From: Hetaerina americana
Taxonomy: Eukaryota > Arthropoda > Insecta > Odonata > Calopterygidae
Length of the DNA: 64,000 bases
Reading direction: 5' to 3'
NCBI GenBank assembly: GCA_022747635.1
Contig: JAKTNV010000014.1
Span: forward strand, 8,541,610-8,605,609
The translations under genes and the position numbers were made by a program. Below the pieces are notes generated by a model. The model was given only the letters and a program-made list of their open reading frames with translations, had not been told where the DNA came from and did no database searches. Positions 52,872-64,000 of this stretch are shown here, piece after piece. How positions within the stretch are numbered: position 1 is the first letter of the stretch; the number at the start of each line of letters is the position of its first letter.

Positions 52872-52900
52872 CTATCTTGATCAAAAATTTCCCGGAATTT
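52872..52900 (-). repeat. Mariner D 3' terminal inverted repeat
   Basis: Starts ctatcttgatcaaaaattt immediately inside the TA at 52870-52871. Transposase binding site by family analogy. Confidence 0.92.
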
Positions 52901-52924
52901 ATTCAGAAAATTAAAAATACAAGT

Positions 52925-53998
52925 TTATTCATCTAAATCTATATTGTCCCCTTCAAAGTAATCCCCATCGACTGCAACACACTTATGCCAGCGCTTGATC
53001 CAATCCTCGAAACATTTTTTATATTCGGTTTTCGGTATGTCCATCAGTGCTTCCTGCGATTTTTCCATTACTTCCTCTCGGCTGCTAAAACGCGTTCCCC
53101 GTAATGGTTTTTTAACTCGATTGAACAGAAAGAAGTCACAGGGAGCCAAATCAGGTGAATTCGGTGGCTGTTGGATGGTATTTGTTGCATTTTTCGTCAA
53201 AAAATTACGAATAATGATAGCACTGTGCGACGGTGCGTTATCATGGTGCAAAATCCACGAGTTTTCTGCCCACATTTCTGGTCTCTTTCGGCGAATTGCT
53301 TCACGCAAACGTCTCATAACGCCCAAATAATACTCCTTGTTTACTGTCTGGCCTTCTGGCAAAAATTCATGATGCACTACACCGTTGTAATCCATGAAAA
53401 CCGTCAGCATTGCCTTCTTTTTTGACTGAAAACGACGTGGTTTTTTTGGTCTCGGCTCATTTGGTGAACGCCATTCACTTGCCTGATGTCTGGATTGCGT
53501 GTCGTACTCATAAACCCACGTCTCGTCTCCAGTAATGATCCTTTTGATGAATGTGGGATCGGATTCAGCCTCGCAAATCATGTCTTTTGCGACGTCAACA
53601 CGGTCTCTTTTTTGCATGAAATTGAGGTCTTTTGGCACCAACTTTGCTGCTACACGACGGAAACCCAAATCATTAACCACAATGTCTTGGGCGGATCCAT
53701 AGGCAATGTTCAAGTCCTCCGCTATTTCTCTGATGGTTAATTTGCGGTTATTGACCAACATTTCTTTTACTTTATCAATTTTTTCACCGACTTTCGATGT
53801 CGATGGTCTGCCACTGCGTTCATCATCTTCGATTGACTCACGACCACTTCTGAACCGCTCGTGCCACTGGTAAACGACCGTTTTTTTTAGAGAATCGTTG
53901 CCGAAACACTTTTCCAACATTTCCAACGTCCGTGCGCCACTAAATCCGTTTTTTACGCAAAATTTAATACAAGTTCGTTGTTGCAAATTTAAATCCAT
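52925..53998 (-). CDS. Mariner transposase, intact D,D34D
   Basis: A 357-aa DDE/D transposase that would bind the TIRs at 52872 and 54202, excise the element and reinsert it at TA sites in the nucleus. The Met at 53998 (MDLNLQQRTCIKFCVKNGFS) is the family-like start; an upstream in-frame Met at 54067 would only add 23 atypical residues. Domains in order are: first helix-turn-helix (about 1-55), the linker GRPSTS, second helix-turn-helix (about 85-115, NRKLTIREIAEDLNIAYGSA), and the WVPHEL-like linker region AKLVPKDL. The catalytic Asps follow: Asp in ITGDETWVYEYD, Asp in ILHHDNAPSHS and Asp in PDLAPCDFFLF. Exactly 34 residues separate the last two. No stop or frameshift is seen, and length matches active mariners (about 345-360 aa). 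Activity is inferred, not shown. Confidence 0.96.
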   Translation of the reverse strand: MDLNLQQRTCIKFCVKNGFSGARTLEMLEKCFGNDSLKKTVVYQWHERFRSGRESIEDDERSGRPSTSKVGEKIDKVKEMLVNNRKLTIREIAEDLNIAYGSAQDIVVNDLGFRRVAAKLVPKDLNFMQKRDRVDVAKDMICEAESDPTFIKRIITGDETWVYEYDTQSRHQASEWRSPNEPRPKKPRRFQSKKKAMLTVFMDYNGVVHHEFLPEGQTVNKEYYLGVMRRLREAIRRKRPEMWAENSWILHHDNAPSHSAIIIRNFLTKNATNTIQQPPNSPDLAPCDFFLFNRVKKPLRGTRFSSREEVMEKSQEALMDIPKTEYKKCFEDWIKRWHKCVAVDGDYFEGDNIDLDE

Positions 53999-54175
53999 TT
54001 CTGAAATTGTAAAAAATCGCCAACACACACAGAGATAGATGTACTCTTGGCTACGTAACTTTTGCAAATGTCAAGTTATGACACTAAGATTTAAAGGGAA
54101 TATCAACAACAGATGTACCAATTTAACAAAAAAACAGAACTCAAATCGGAACGATGGGAGCACCACACGGTGGTT

Positions 54176-54202
54176 ATTCCGGGAACTTTTTGATCAAGGT
54201 AG
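54176..54202 (-). repeat. Mariner D 5' terminal inverted repeat
   Basis: The complement starts ctaccttgatcaaaaagtt immediately inside the TA at 54203-54204 and differs from the other end at about two positions. Confidence 0.92.
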
Positions 54203-54204
54203 TA

Positions 54205-56030
54205 TGAACCAATTTAACTTCTATAAATAATTATGCTTCTAAGCAAAATAGATACCCAAGATCTTCGAATATTCACAACATGCATGCACTGCTCAGGTAC
54301 TTAGGTTTGAGTCACAACGGCAATCGCAAAGATAAAACCCAAGTTTTGGCCGCGTTTGATGTAACACCTACGTTAAAAAATGCCTATGCGCGAAATATCA
54401 AAACGAGAAAAGTAATAAATTAAAATTGTACACCAAAAAAGAATAAGGGAAACGCTGGGCTTCAATTTTTCTAATCTGTATGTACTTACGTAAAGATATA
54501 AACGCCGGACGCCTGAAAAATCTCGCTTAGAACACTATACAATGTGGAAAGATGTGGAAAATCTACAGGATAACTCATAAAAAATATCAAATACAATCAT
54601 AAACTACTTGAATAGTATTTGGAATAATTCACGGTAAAATAAGTCTTCGCTTCGATCACGTCGAAAATACGACAAAGAAACATTACGCGGGAGACAATTT
54701 ACGACACACACACGACACGGGTAAAATCGGTATCACTTGAATAAAACATTAAATAGCTGAGTATGTCATGCTCCAACAGGACTCTTTACTGCAAATAACT
54801 GCCCAGCAGCTACGAGACAAAGGAACGGCATCTAGCGATCAATATGGCTTGGAGAGCTTCAATAGTAAATACGTAAGGTGCCATCGTACAGCACTATAAA
54901 TATATACTTCACAACACCATTACCCCAACTTTTAACATTGGTAGATGGAAATACTTAATTCTTATGTACATTTGTGAAAGTTTTCATGGATTACATCCGT
55001 TCCACATGAGAAAAACGGAGTTTATTTTTTATATCCCTCACCTTTCAGAAGGTTTAATGAATTCTATGAATCCAGAAAGCTGAAGAATGATGGTCCCACG
55101 AAATCGCATTAAGATATCCGCGAAGTGACAGGCAGACAGTTTTACATCATAAACACAAACATTAGGTATTCCAAAGGATTTACCATTTATTCACCTTAAA
55201 AAGCTTCTTTAAATATTACAGATGAGGGAGTTTTGTAGGAACAGGAGAGCGTACTCCTTGTAAAATGTATGTGACGTTCTCATCCGAAGTTTTTCAGCAT
55301 TTATTTACGTACATTACTTTCTTCTCCTTTTCAAAATATTTCCTATTCTTCTGCTGCCGAAGGAGTTCTAGGGATAGCACCGAAACAAGATCAATGCAGT
55401 TATATAGTGTATAACTGAACAAAATAGGGAATTATTTAACTCAAAGAAGTTCACAGATGATTTAGATGTCACTGAAAACGATAGAATATAATAAAAATAC
55501 TTCTCAAAGTCAACTTTGACAACTGTAGAACATGAGCATATGCCCGGATATTAAAATGGCAATTCTGAGCCCATAAAAATTGTTTGTAGAGATGGAGCAT
55601 TAAAAAATCATTACCAAGCAAAATATATTGAAACCTAATTAATAACTGGATTAGGAAACAGCTATATCTGAAAATATTATGTTAATTTAAACGAAAAAAA
55701 AAACAATTATTTATGGAACTTAACTAAACATTTTCCAAACACTACGCATTTCCATTCAAAGTAGTTTTGCAACTTGGCCACACAACGCTAACGCTATTAA
55801 CACTAAACTCAAATGAAAATTTCTTAGAAGTAGCAATTGGGAGGTCCAGTTCAACGGTCCATTTCTTTCTTGTCAGCATGCCAATATCTAGAGAAAATAC
55901 TCGGAACGGGAATATAAAATCTTCACTAATTAATTTCACACATGCTTCTTTAGATTAGGGATTTAGATTAAGATTAGGTATTCAATAACAGGTGCAGACA
56001 TTCAAATAGTACTTTAGGGACAACCCACCA
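54205..56030. other. AT-rich stretch, nothing recognised
   Basis: No gene or repeat supported. Confidence 0.5.
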
Positions 56031-56267
56031 GAATTACCGATCAGAAGGTTGGTTTGATAAATGAGGGTGGACCTAACCTAATACTAGGCCACATACGGCG
56101 TGAAAAATTCACATATCAGGATTGGGGGGCCAGACCCATTCCCTCAGCTGCCTATGGTTTATCATATCTCGAAAAATCACAAAGCTTGGATGAAGCTGAG
56201 GATCCCCGGGAATCGAAACTGAGCTCTTTGGGAAGTAATCCGATACTCTACCCAAATGTATGACCAC
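56031..56267 (-). repeat. S1 SINE copy, diverged
   Basis: Shares cagaaggttggtttgat, the caggattggggggccaga block and a worn tRNA-like head (gggaatcgaaactgag as the reverse of a B box). Shorter than the 23759 copy and with several indels. Confidence 0.75.
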
Positions 56268-57090
56268 GTCTCTTATTTAAGGGATCCGATCTTGAAAAAC
56301 TCGCCTAAGCGAATAAGTTTAGCGAGGATGCATTGTGTCCTCGGAGACGATTATAAATTATATCTTAGAAATATTCTCAGATTAGTAAATTATTTATATT
56401 GGAATTCCACCGTCCCTATCAGAAACGACGTGATCATCACGACCTCATTAATGTCATTTTACCATCACCGAACACTGATAATTCAAATATTAAAATCTTT
56501 ATCACTAATGCTAAAATCCTATTGACGCAAATCTCCTAAAAAGGTGAAATTTGATGTCTTGTACAGCTATTTTCTCATTATATTATTAATCCTAGGATAC
56601 GTCATCTCATTGACGTATCTTTCTGTCACTGATGCTTGTCAATAATTAACTTTGCACGTTGGATTTTTTAACATCAAGTCAGTGACTTCACCTTGATTAC
56701 CTCCAACTAACTTAAAGAATAAAAATAGTTCCACGACGTGTCTTAAAGGCCTATTTTATGATCAGAAGCACCAAAATGAAGTGTCAAAAGCAATAAACTA
56801 CCATTAAGCCACGTAAAGATGTTCATTCAAGGTCCCACACTTCCTCCTTTAAAAGACGCCAAGCGTAAACTACTATTTACGAGTATATACACGGAGCCTT
56901 GAAAGAGACAATTCTTTGCTTAAATTGAAGTCCACGGTCCATCATCAGCATGCATGAACTAGTTTACCAGCCCATTATCCCTCGGCAAAACCTTTCGTGG
57001 GGTTTCTCATATACGCTTCGCCTCATCACTCATATATTTCTTAAATATATCACCCAATTTTCCCTCTCTCTAGAAGTTAATAAACACCAA
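56268..57090. other. AT-rich stretch with one short hairpin
   Basis: No gene supported. A perfect 9-bp-arm hairpin gatacgtca/tgacgtatc lies at 56596-56619. Confidence 0.5.
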
Positions 57091-57099
57091 TACTTCACA

Positions 57100-58030
57100 C
57101 ATGAAGCACCCCGCAACGCACTCGCTCCCAGCTCTCCCACAAAATATTTTAAACGCTAAAACGCGGAAAAATGAAAGAGTGGAAGACACCAGGATCAAGG
57201 CATTCCAGGACACGTTACCGAGGGAGTGATTGCGAAATGGAACACACAAGCTATTTAATTAAGGGAGCATTTATCGCCGCCCTTAAGTCATCCCCTCCAC
57301 AGCTCCAGGCTTTTACGCACAGCGTGAAAACAAATGCGGTGGCGAACGAGCGAGATAAAATTGACGAACTGGCGGCTGCATGCCGAGCACGAAAATGCGA
57401 GGGTATGTTCTCAACGATTCGTTGAAAACCACTCAGCGGGAATGTTTAAGGGGCGTTTTACGATGCGGGCACCGAAAACGTGGGGTAAGTGAGAGGGAGG
57501 ACGACCGTAGAGGAGGAAGGGTGACGGTGCAGGGAAGCGTAGGCAGTTGACTTCGAGGCTCCCAGCGGAGTCGGGGTTGGAAGGATATCGGGAAAATGAG
57601 TGAGATATCTATCCGAAGTTGGAAAGGGGATGCTGTGGGGTTAGGGGAGGGGAGGTTCTCATGACAAAGCGAGTTGCGACGGATCTGCCTCGTTGGCGGG
57701 CGCGGGTTATGGGGGGAGGGGGAGGGAAGATGCCAAGGGCATGGGGAGGCGGTCGCGAAATAACGAATATGTATAAGCCGCCCGCGGCGTAGGGATCCTC
57801 GCAAAGTATGGCCATCTCCAGGGAAACCGAAGAGACTCGATCGTTACCAGGGGAACTGCGGGCCTCCGTCGTGGGGAGCCTCTGGGAAGATGAATTGGAA
57901 GGTAAAAGGGGGAAAAGGAGGGGGAGGAGAGGGTTACAGACCCGAAGACCTCTAGCAAGAGATGAAGGGAAAGGCAGGCGATGAAGTTGAAGGATTCACC
58001 CTTTAAGGAGATAAGTTCACTTGCCACGGT
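57100..58030. other. GC-rich, purine-biased island
   Basis: The + strand is G/A-rich at about 57430-57980, with several CG dinucleotides in 57650-57860. Overlapping minus-strand frames of up to 123 codons are Pro/Ser/Arg-rich without domains. It may be a CpG-containing regulatory island; this is inference from composition only. Confidence 0.45.
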
Positions 58031-60925
58031 GACACAGAAAGTTTAGACAAATTATTTATTACATTCTTCCTCTATCACGTTTTATGTAAACAAGTGGATG
58101 AAAAGACTCGAAAGAAGAAAGGAGTTGTGAAAATTATGTTATTTTAGGGAGGATCCGCAATTTCTGAAAACAAGATTTCAGCAGCCCTAGCAACAATCTA
58201 ACAAGCAATGTGTATTCGCATACCTCTCAAGACAGCATATTTGTTGAAGATACGAGGGAGAAAAATATTTTACTGCCTCCGGTAAGAATCCAGAGACGTT
58301 TCCACAAAAACATCATGGCTGATATGCATTGGAATCGGCATACGTTAATGCTTAACTTATCGCAGCCATTCTCTCGTAAATGCTATGAAAAACCTTATGT
58401 TTCATCACTCTCCAGATTCCCTGAAACGATAAGTGAAACAGTAAAAGATATGCCTTATAAAGATATTTCTTAACTCTATTCATTAATTTCGAGGACTCCT
58501 AAATGTATTCCGTGGACGGCGTTGCTCGAAAAATACGATCAAGTACATGAAAACTTAGCTATACGTATCCGTCAAAAAACAGCTTCTGAAGTTAGATTCA
58601 TGAACGGATTACATCAGTATATCAATCCTAAGATTGATCTCACTACTACTACTCTAAGGTTGGGATCTTCATGAATGAATGAGTTCACGAATGCACTCGT
58701 AAAACACGTTTAACTTATAAACTGTGGGCCTTCAAATGCAATCGATGACTATTTGTTGCTTTACTTACTAAAAATCTAAGAGTCAACAAGGAACACCAAT
58801 TCTATTGGCGTATTATTGAATAAAATTTACAAAAAAACATGTTCAAAGCAGTTTTCTTCATGGTCCCTCTCCGTGATCGCCAAAAAGAAATCTCACGTAG
58901 GGAACAAAAAATAAAATGACTTGTATCGCTTCACTATTTGACCAATTTATAGCCGGTATCTAATTTCTTCCTTTGAGCGCCAACAGTCACGACCTAGATC
59001 CTGGGCTTTAAGACTACAAGGCTGGGGAAAATTAACAGATCGTTAGTTTTTTCCTTTCATTTTATTTCTCGTCGAAACTTTCGAGCAAGTGCTAATTAAA
59101 TTTTGAGCAAATATAATTTACCTTTAACCTTTGTATCAAAGCCAGTAAAACGGCATTATTATTGAACCCATAGCGAACAGTATCCGGTCCCAGAATTTGA
59201 GTTTCTCCATCTAGCGAACAAACTGTAATAAAAATAATGACGAATTAACGAATTAAGGGTCCTTTAAATGTACCGAAAGAGCTTTTTGAGTTAAGGTTCT
59301 AAAGCAATTAGTAATTCTGTATCAATTATAACACCTTTTGCTCTTCTTTGCTTAACGACATTTTCATATACCTGCGGTAATGTCTTTTTTCAACCATTTA
59401 TACCTTAAGCTAGTATTTTCATTCCCACACATAAGCTGCACCCACTGTCCTCTGCCATAAAATCTGCCATTTCCTTTACTTTCTCGGTTTTCTTCCACAA
59501 TACTTTCCATTTGTTTCTGTTTCAGTTATTGCCCTCGAGAGGTCCTCATGTTGCATTATGACCCATATCCACTCACCCCTTCTTTCCTAAAATGTCCTCT
59601 GCGGTCGGTTCTAATATTGCCCGCAGGATCCCTTGGTTTTTATTATATTCATCTACAAGGCTCTTCTTTAATGTAAGTCTAGAGACTCAACACTATTATT
59701 TCGAAGATGTGACAAAAGTGACTCCTATCTCAAGACTTAAAAGAAGTTGGTTATATTTTACCTAACGGGACTGTAGACTCAAAACAAGCACCATTGAAAT
59801 CAATCAGCGTCAGCCAACTGCCGTATACAAGGTTCGAACCATTTGCGAGACTTGGGCTACAAGACTTGAGACACAAGACTAGACCCATTTTCTTACGATC
59901 TTAGATTTCAGAAATCTTCTACAGCACCTTAATTCGGACATTTATAATCTTTTACGCTCTACAACTCTCACATTCCAAGTTTTACTATTGTGCAAACACC
60001 TTACTACGAACCGCAAAAATTCGATTCCACAGTAAATTAGCCTCAGTGCGAGCAAAAATTATGATAAACTGTTCAGATATCACCTCTAAAATATGGACTT
60101 TGGGGACAAATTATTGCCTTGGGCAACGAAAATAGTCGTGGATCCTCGTAAATATCTAAAATTAGCTTTAAACAGGGTGAGCACATAAATCCAAGGGCAA
60201 AATTACAGTACTTTTCCCGGTTTTCCCGCAATTTACAACACCGAGGAGCTCATGAAACCACTATAAAAATGTTGCGCTTCATAAGAAACTTCTACTGAGA
60301 ACAAATTTCTTTATACAAAAAGTAGCGTAATACTAAGCTTAAAATAAGTAACATTTCCTCGGAATGTTCCGATTATATCCACGGATCAGAGCAAGCAAAG
60401 CTATGGACACTCAGGTCGTCTGCACGGGCCGTTGCATGTTCGACCACAAGGTCTTGGCTTTTGTGCACTCCCAATGGGTTATTTAAATGCACGGAATGGG
60501 GCATTTGGCAGGGGGGGGGAGAGAGCACACAATGCGATAGCACTGCAAACACATACGAGTTGGTTCACGGCGTGAATACGTGGAAGCGGTTCGCTTAAAC
60601 TCATTCGGACATGGTAATGAATATAACAACAAGAGTACAGTGTCGTCATCACCCGCAGATGACTCGATGTATCGAGACTTGGGTAGTACAATAAAATGTT
60701 TCTTCGCGAAAATACAAAGCGTTTATATCACTCACTACAGCCAGAGATTATGTTTTGGTAAATAATCAAATCCATACTGTCAACACTTTGACGAGATAAT
60801 AGTTAAGGATATGATTACAGTTTTTTACAGGACATTTCCTTAATTTTTCAGTGATTTCTACTCGTAAACACTTTCAAAATCCGGGAGATTACCAGGTTTT
60901 TTCCAGATAAGCGGTCATCTTGTTG
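58031..60925. other. AT-rich stretch, nothing recognised
   Basis: The + frame at 58210-58473 (87 codons) has no recognisable motif. No repeat was seen. Confidence 0.5.
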
Positions 60926-60929
60926 GAAT

Positions 60930-61490
60930 CGCTAAGAGTGAAAACGTCGCGCCTGGAAAATTAACTCGAAATCATTTTCACCTTGCAATTTCTCATGATC
61001 GAGCTGGGATGCCGTTCCAATTCGACTGCGTGCGGAACATTTCGCTGGTCAATTCGAGAGTCAATGGGGATTGTGAAATGGCCAAGCGATTTCGTCGTGG
61101 ACGACTGATCCCAACCTGCATTACGGGCGTGCACAAGCTTTCCCTCCCACACACTAAAAGCGAACGGCGCAATGGAAGACGACGAGGCCTACGGGCTTCA
61201 GAGAAAAAAATAAGAGACGTCCCCACTGGACATCCTTCTGCCATGACCCCAGGACCAAGATATTTCCATCCCCACCCTTGTATTTCTCTCTCCATTGACG
61301 TCACGCTTTTCCTCCACCAGGCCATTGAGAAACCTTGCGAGCATGGTCCTGACATAACGTCAAATAACCCTGTCTATATACTGAAGACTTCTTCAAATCA
61401 TTTCTCAAAAGATAGTATACGCGGTGGAATTTTCAATAACTGCGCTTTCAACGCGATCAAAGTCATTCTTACGAAAATGGGATGGTAAAC
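60930..61490. other. GC-elevated patch with a 159-codon open frame
   Basis: The + strand frame at 61009-61488 is the longest non-transposon frame with mixed composition. It begins MPFQFDCVRNISLVNS and has a basic stretch (KSERRNGRRRGLR). The opposite strand is also open for 120 codons, there is no recognisable domain, and no splice or promoter signals stand out. It is more likely fortuitous than a gene, so it is not called as a CDS. Confidence 0.3.
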
Positions 61491-61499
61491 GTAGGGTCT

Positions 61500-63095
61500 T
61501 AAGGACGAGGCCAGTTATTCTGCAAACGAAAATATTTCAAAATATGATGGAGTCAATCGGTATTCTTGGAAAAACAAATAATACGTGTTTGTGCATAACA
61601 TACTATATCAATATTTTATTTCTGCGAAAAAACATACTCAACTTCCCACACCACCCCGAGAGATTAAAGGATTTAAAGTTCCAATATTTTCATATTTCTC
61701 ACCCTATCGCACAGGAAATAACAACAAATTTGAAATAATGAATTATAATATAATAGAATCTGGTGATTTAGTCGGCTATAAGCCAGAAAGGCAGTCAAAA
61801 GTAGTCTATTTGTCGCAATATGGCCCACTGAGGCTGCTTAAGGGCGGCCTTTTATGTTGAAACATCAATCTCTGAGAGATGGTGCCTGTATTCATTTAAA
61901 GCTCTGAGCCCGAGCTTAACGACAAAAAAGTGAAAGTAAAAGGTTATAATAATGGCAGAGCCATTAACGTAAACAACTAAAACGGTTGTCAAGGACCAAC
62001 GGAGCTAATAAAAGAAATGAAATAGCTAAACGAGGAAGTAAACAGTGACATGAATTTCGATCCTGAAAATGTTCATTGCAAAGTTGGAAGGCATGAAGGC
62101 ATCATCAAATCTGAGTGAGAGCTACGATCAACAATAATTTACAATAACATCATACTATATCTACCGTTAATACTAAGTAAAGTATTTTTCAGCAACTCAT
62201 TAAGACAGCTGCTACTAATGCTCCTTTGCATAAATGTACGAGTACTTAACATCAATCAAAGATAACAAAATGCCTTACTCCGTTGCAATTCCGTTTCGGT
62301 TATATCAAATTTTGCTCGATATATTAGGAGCGCAAAAAATATCGTGATTGAGAAATCTAAAAAAATGATTTGACCGTATTTCTAGTGAAATTTTGTTTCA
62401 TAAAACATCAGCATTTTATTACTTCACTTTGAAGGACACAAAGAAGATTATTTTCCAATTTTAGCACTAAATCACACCGTCTCTACCTAACATAAACGAA
62501 GCCATTAATAGGCCTCTCGGTAAAAGGATCATCGTGAATACGCTAACGCCAATTTTTATTCCCAATATAGGAGAGCCAAGAGAGAGCCTTAGAATTGAAT
62601 TATTCAAGATCTACTTTGATATCTATTCCTGCATTTTGGAAAACTTTTTATCAGCATTTATATTGAAAAGATATCTTGAAAAAATTTAACCTAGTTTTTG
62701 CTACACATCATAATTAATACTGGTAAGAATTTAAAAATGTAGCGTCTATATAGTATGTTAATCCAATACGAGTATAACGTTAAATAAAATAAATATTATT
62801 TTTTATTGAAAATAGAAGTAAATTGTCTAAATATCGACGGAGCATATTACCTATGCAATTAATATTATCAATTGCAAAAAATATATTTTGGAAATTCCCC
62901 CATGGGAAATTAAGTTTTAAACTAAATAGTTAATCCTATCAAAATCTCATATAAACCATTCTTATAATGAATACAGTGACAAGCTTTAGGATTGGAAAAT
63001 TAACGAAATATAACGCAAATATAGTCATAATGTTTAAGCATTCCTTTCTTTTAAGCTTATTGGTTAAGTTTCCGTAATAAGAAAAAGTAATCTTA
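61500..63095. other. AT-rich stretch, nothing recognised
   Basis: No gene or repeat supported. Confidence 0.5.
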
Positions 63096-63100
63096 CATAA

Positions 63101-64000
63101 ACGAGGCCTGTCCAATAAATACCCAAACTGAGGGCATAAAAAATTTATTTTGCAAAAATTAATATGCATCGATTTTGCCCCTTCAATTCACTCTCCATTC
63201 GTTGCTATGTATTAATTTATCTTCTTTTCAACTGTTTTGAGCACATTTGGAAGTCCTCGGCAGCTAGGTTATTCAGTTTTCACGTCGTTTTTTTTGCTTT
63301 ATTGTGTCCACATCTCAGTGATGTCCCTTCATCACATTTTAGCATTTTAGAATTAGAAAAAATTCGCAGGATGCGAGATCTGGCGAAACAGGAGGATGAT
63401 CAAGGAGGTTGATTGAATTATTTTGCAAGAAGCTGGCGAACAATCAATGCTGAATGTGCAGGTGCATTGTCATGGTGAAGGATCCATCCATCGCCTTGAG
63501 GCAAATTTGGTCGCACACGACACACGCGATCTCTCAAACGCTTGAAACCTGTAAGGTAGAACTCAGCATTTACTGTTTTTCGTTCAGGAATAAATTCATG
63601 ATTAACAAAACCTCCGACGTCAAAGAAAGCCGGGAGGATGACTTTGTATTCGATCGGCTTTCTCTTGATTTTTTGGTTTGATTTAATCCCCGTGAAAGCA
63701 TCTAATCCACTTCGGAGCATTATCACCGTAAAGAGTTGTCAACATTTCAGCAATTTCTTTAATACTTTTACCACACTTCACCAAAACTTGATGTTGATTC
63801 GTTGCTCCGTGATTACATCGATTTCAATTATCAGCAAAAAGTTTAAGCAAGTGCAACAAAACAAACATAAATGGCACCATACGCACAGCTCGACGATCCG
63901 CCAAACAAAGACATCATTAGGACTCAGGCAACTAGCGCCAATAGTGGGCGGGGCTGTCATCCGCGTCATGGCCGCCAGATTGCACCAGTTCGCGTATGTA
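63101..64000 (-). mobile_element. Broken mariner element, 5' end at or beyond window edge (mariner E)
   Basis: The low-coordinate end acgaggcctgtccaataaat (from 63101) resembles mariner termini of the acgagg-ctgtcca type, with a TA one or two bases outside it. The transposase lies at 63190-63850. No matching terminus is visible before 64000, so the 5' TIR is lost or lies outside the window. Confidence 0.75.
63150..63850 (-). pseudogene. Broken mariner transposase (mariner E)
   Basis: Reading from the high-coordinate side, an N-terminal block (TEQRINIKF, then in another frame VKCGKSIKEIAEMLTTLYGD) ends near 63700. There it jumps to IKRKPIEYKVILPAFFDV, so the HTH2 and first-Asp region is deleted. 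The second Asp is intact in WILHHDNAPAHSALIV. A one-base insertion after LLAK (near 63418) shifts the frame. The continuation SPDLASCEFF has Glu where the third catalytic Asp should be, still 34 residues downstream. Traces of the C-terminal Cys/Trp region continue to about 63170. Inactive by deletion, frameshift and catalytic change. Confidence 0.85.

Larger units (their letters stand above)
52872..54202 (-). mobile_element. Structurally intact mariner element (mariner D)
   Basis: A 1331-bp complete element. The terminal inverted repeats of about 27 bp match at 25 of 27 positions and share cttgatcaaaaa and ttcccggaat. TA target duplications flank both ends (52870-52871 and 54203-54204). It carries one uninterrupted transposase frame. 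Intact coding and well-matched ends indicate a recent arrival compared with the other four mariners here. It inserted in AT-rich sequence with no gene visible nearby. Confidence 0.95.

Noticed and set aside
53999..54067. Longer 380-aa start for the intact transposase
   Set aside because: The extra 23 residues are unlike mariner N-termini, and the Met at 53998 begins the conserved helix-turn-helix region at the usual distance from the TIR.
61009..61488. 159-codon + strand frame
   Set aside because: Opposite strand also open for 120 codons, no recognisable domain, no gene structure around it. Kept only as a note.

Overview
The window looks like gene-poor DNA from an animal genome, most likely an arthropod. 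It is AT-rich, has no long open reading frame outside transposons, and carries several degenerate mariner (Tc1/mariner superfamily, D,D34D) transposons, tRNA-derived SINEs with Pol III A/B boxes, a Penelope-like GIY-YIG endonuclease remnant and long (TA)n microsatellites. There are no operons, ribosome binding sites, CRISPR arrays, rRNA genes or clear functional tRNA genes. I found no host protein-coding gene I can defend, so it is probably intergenic or the interior of a very large intron. The organism call is inference from repeat content.

Layout. 0-2.1 kb: a nearly complete but dead mariner (763-2070, + strand) with matching terminal inverted repeats (TIRs) and TA target duplications. 2.1-16 kb: AT-rich unique sequence broken by GC-rich, strand-asymmetric islands (about 4.4-5.35, 10.65-11.55 and 13.6-14.0 kb) and small hairpins. 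16.1-16.7 kb: a cluster of a tRNA-headed SINE family (S2), two bodies of which face each other. 20.54-20.72 kb: a long foldback hairpin. 22.7-24.0 kb: a mariner deletion derivative, then a copy of a second SINE family (S1). 24.6-27.6 kb: a SINE relic, CT/GA-rich islands and a (TA)n tract. 33-37.9 kb: three more S1 SINEs, a ~100-bp (TA)n tract and the Penelope-like remnant. 42.5 kb: a short miRNA-like hairpin. 43.5-44.6 kb: another purine/pyrimidine island. 46.6-47.6 kb: a mariner deletion derivative followed by a TA microsatellite. 52.87-54.20 kb: a structurally intact mariner with an uninterrupted 357-aa transposase, near-identical TIRs and TA duplications. 56.0 kb: the fifth S1 SINE. 57.1-58.0 and 60.9-61.4 kb: GC-rich islands. 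63.1 kb to the end: a broken mariner running to or past the window edge.

How the parts relate. The intact mariner at 53 kb is the only unit that could encode a working product. It differs in transposase and TIR sequence from the other four mariners, so several lineages invaded at different times. Three of the four dead mariners have lost the block that carries the first catalytic aspartate. The five S1 SINEs are non-autonomous and all lie in the same orientation. No LINE partner that could have mobilised them is visible. I see no convincing new multi-gene system. The best leads are the intact mariner, the S1 SINE family, the foldback and hairpin loci, and the Penelope remnant with a hammerhead-like tail.
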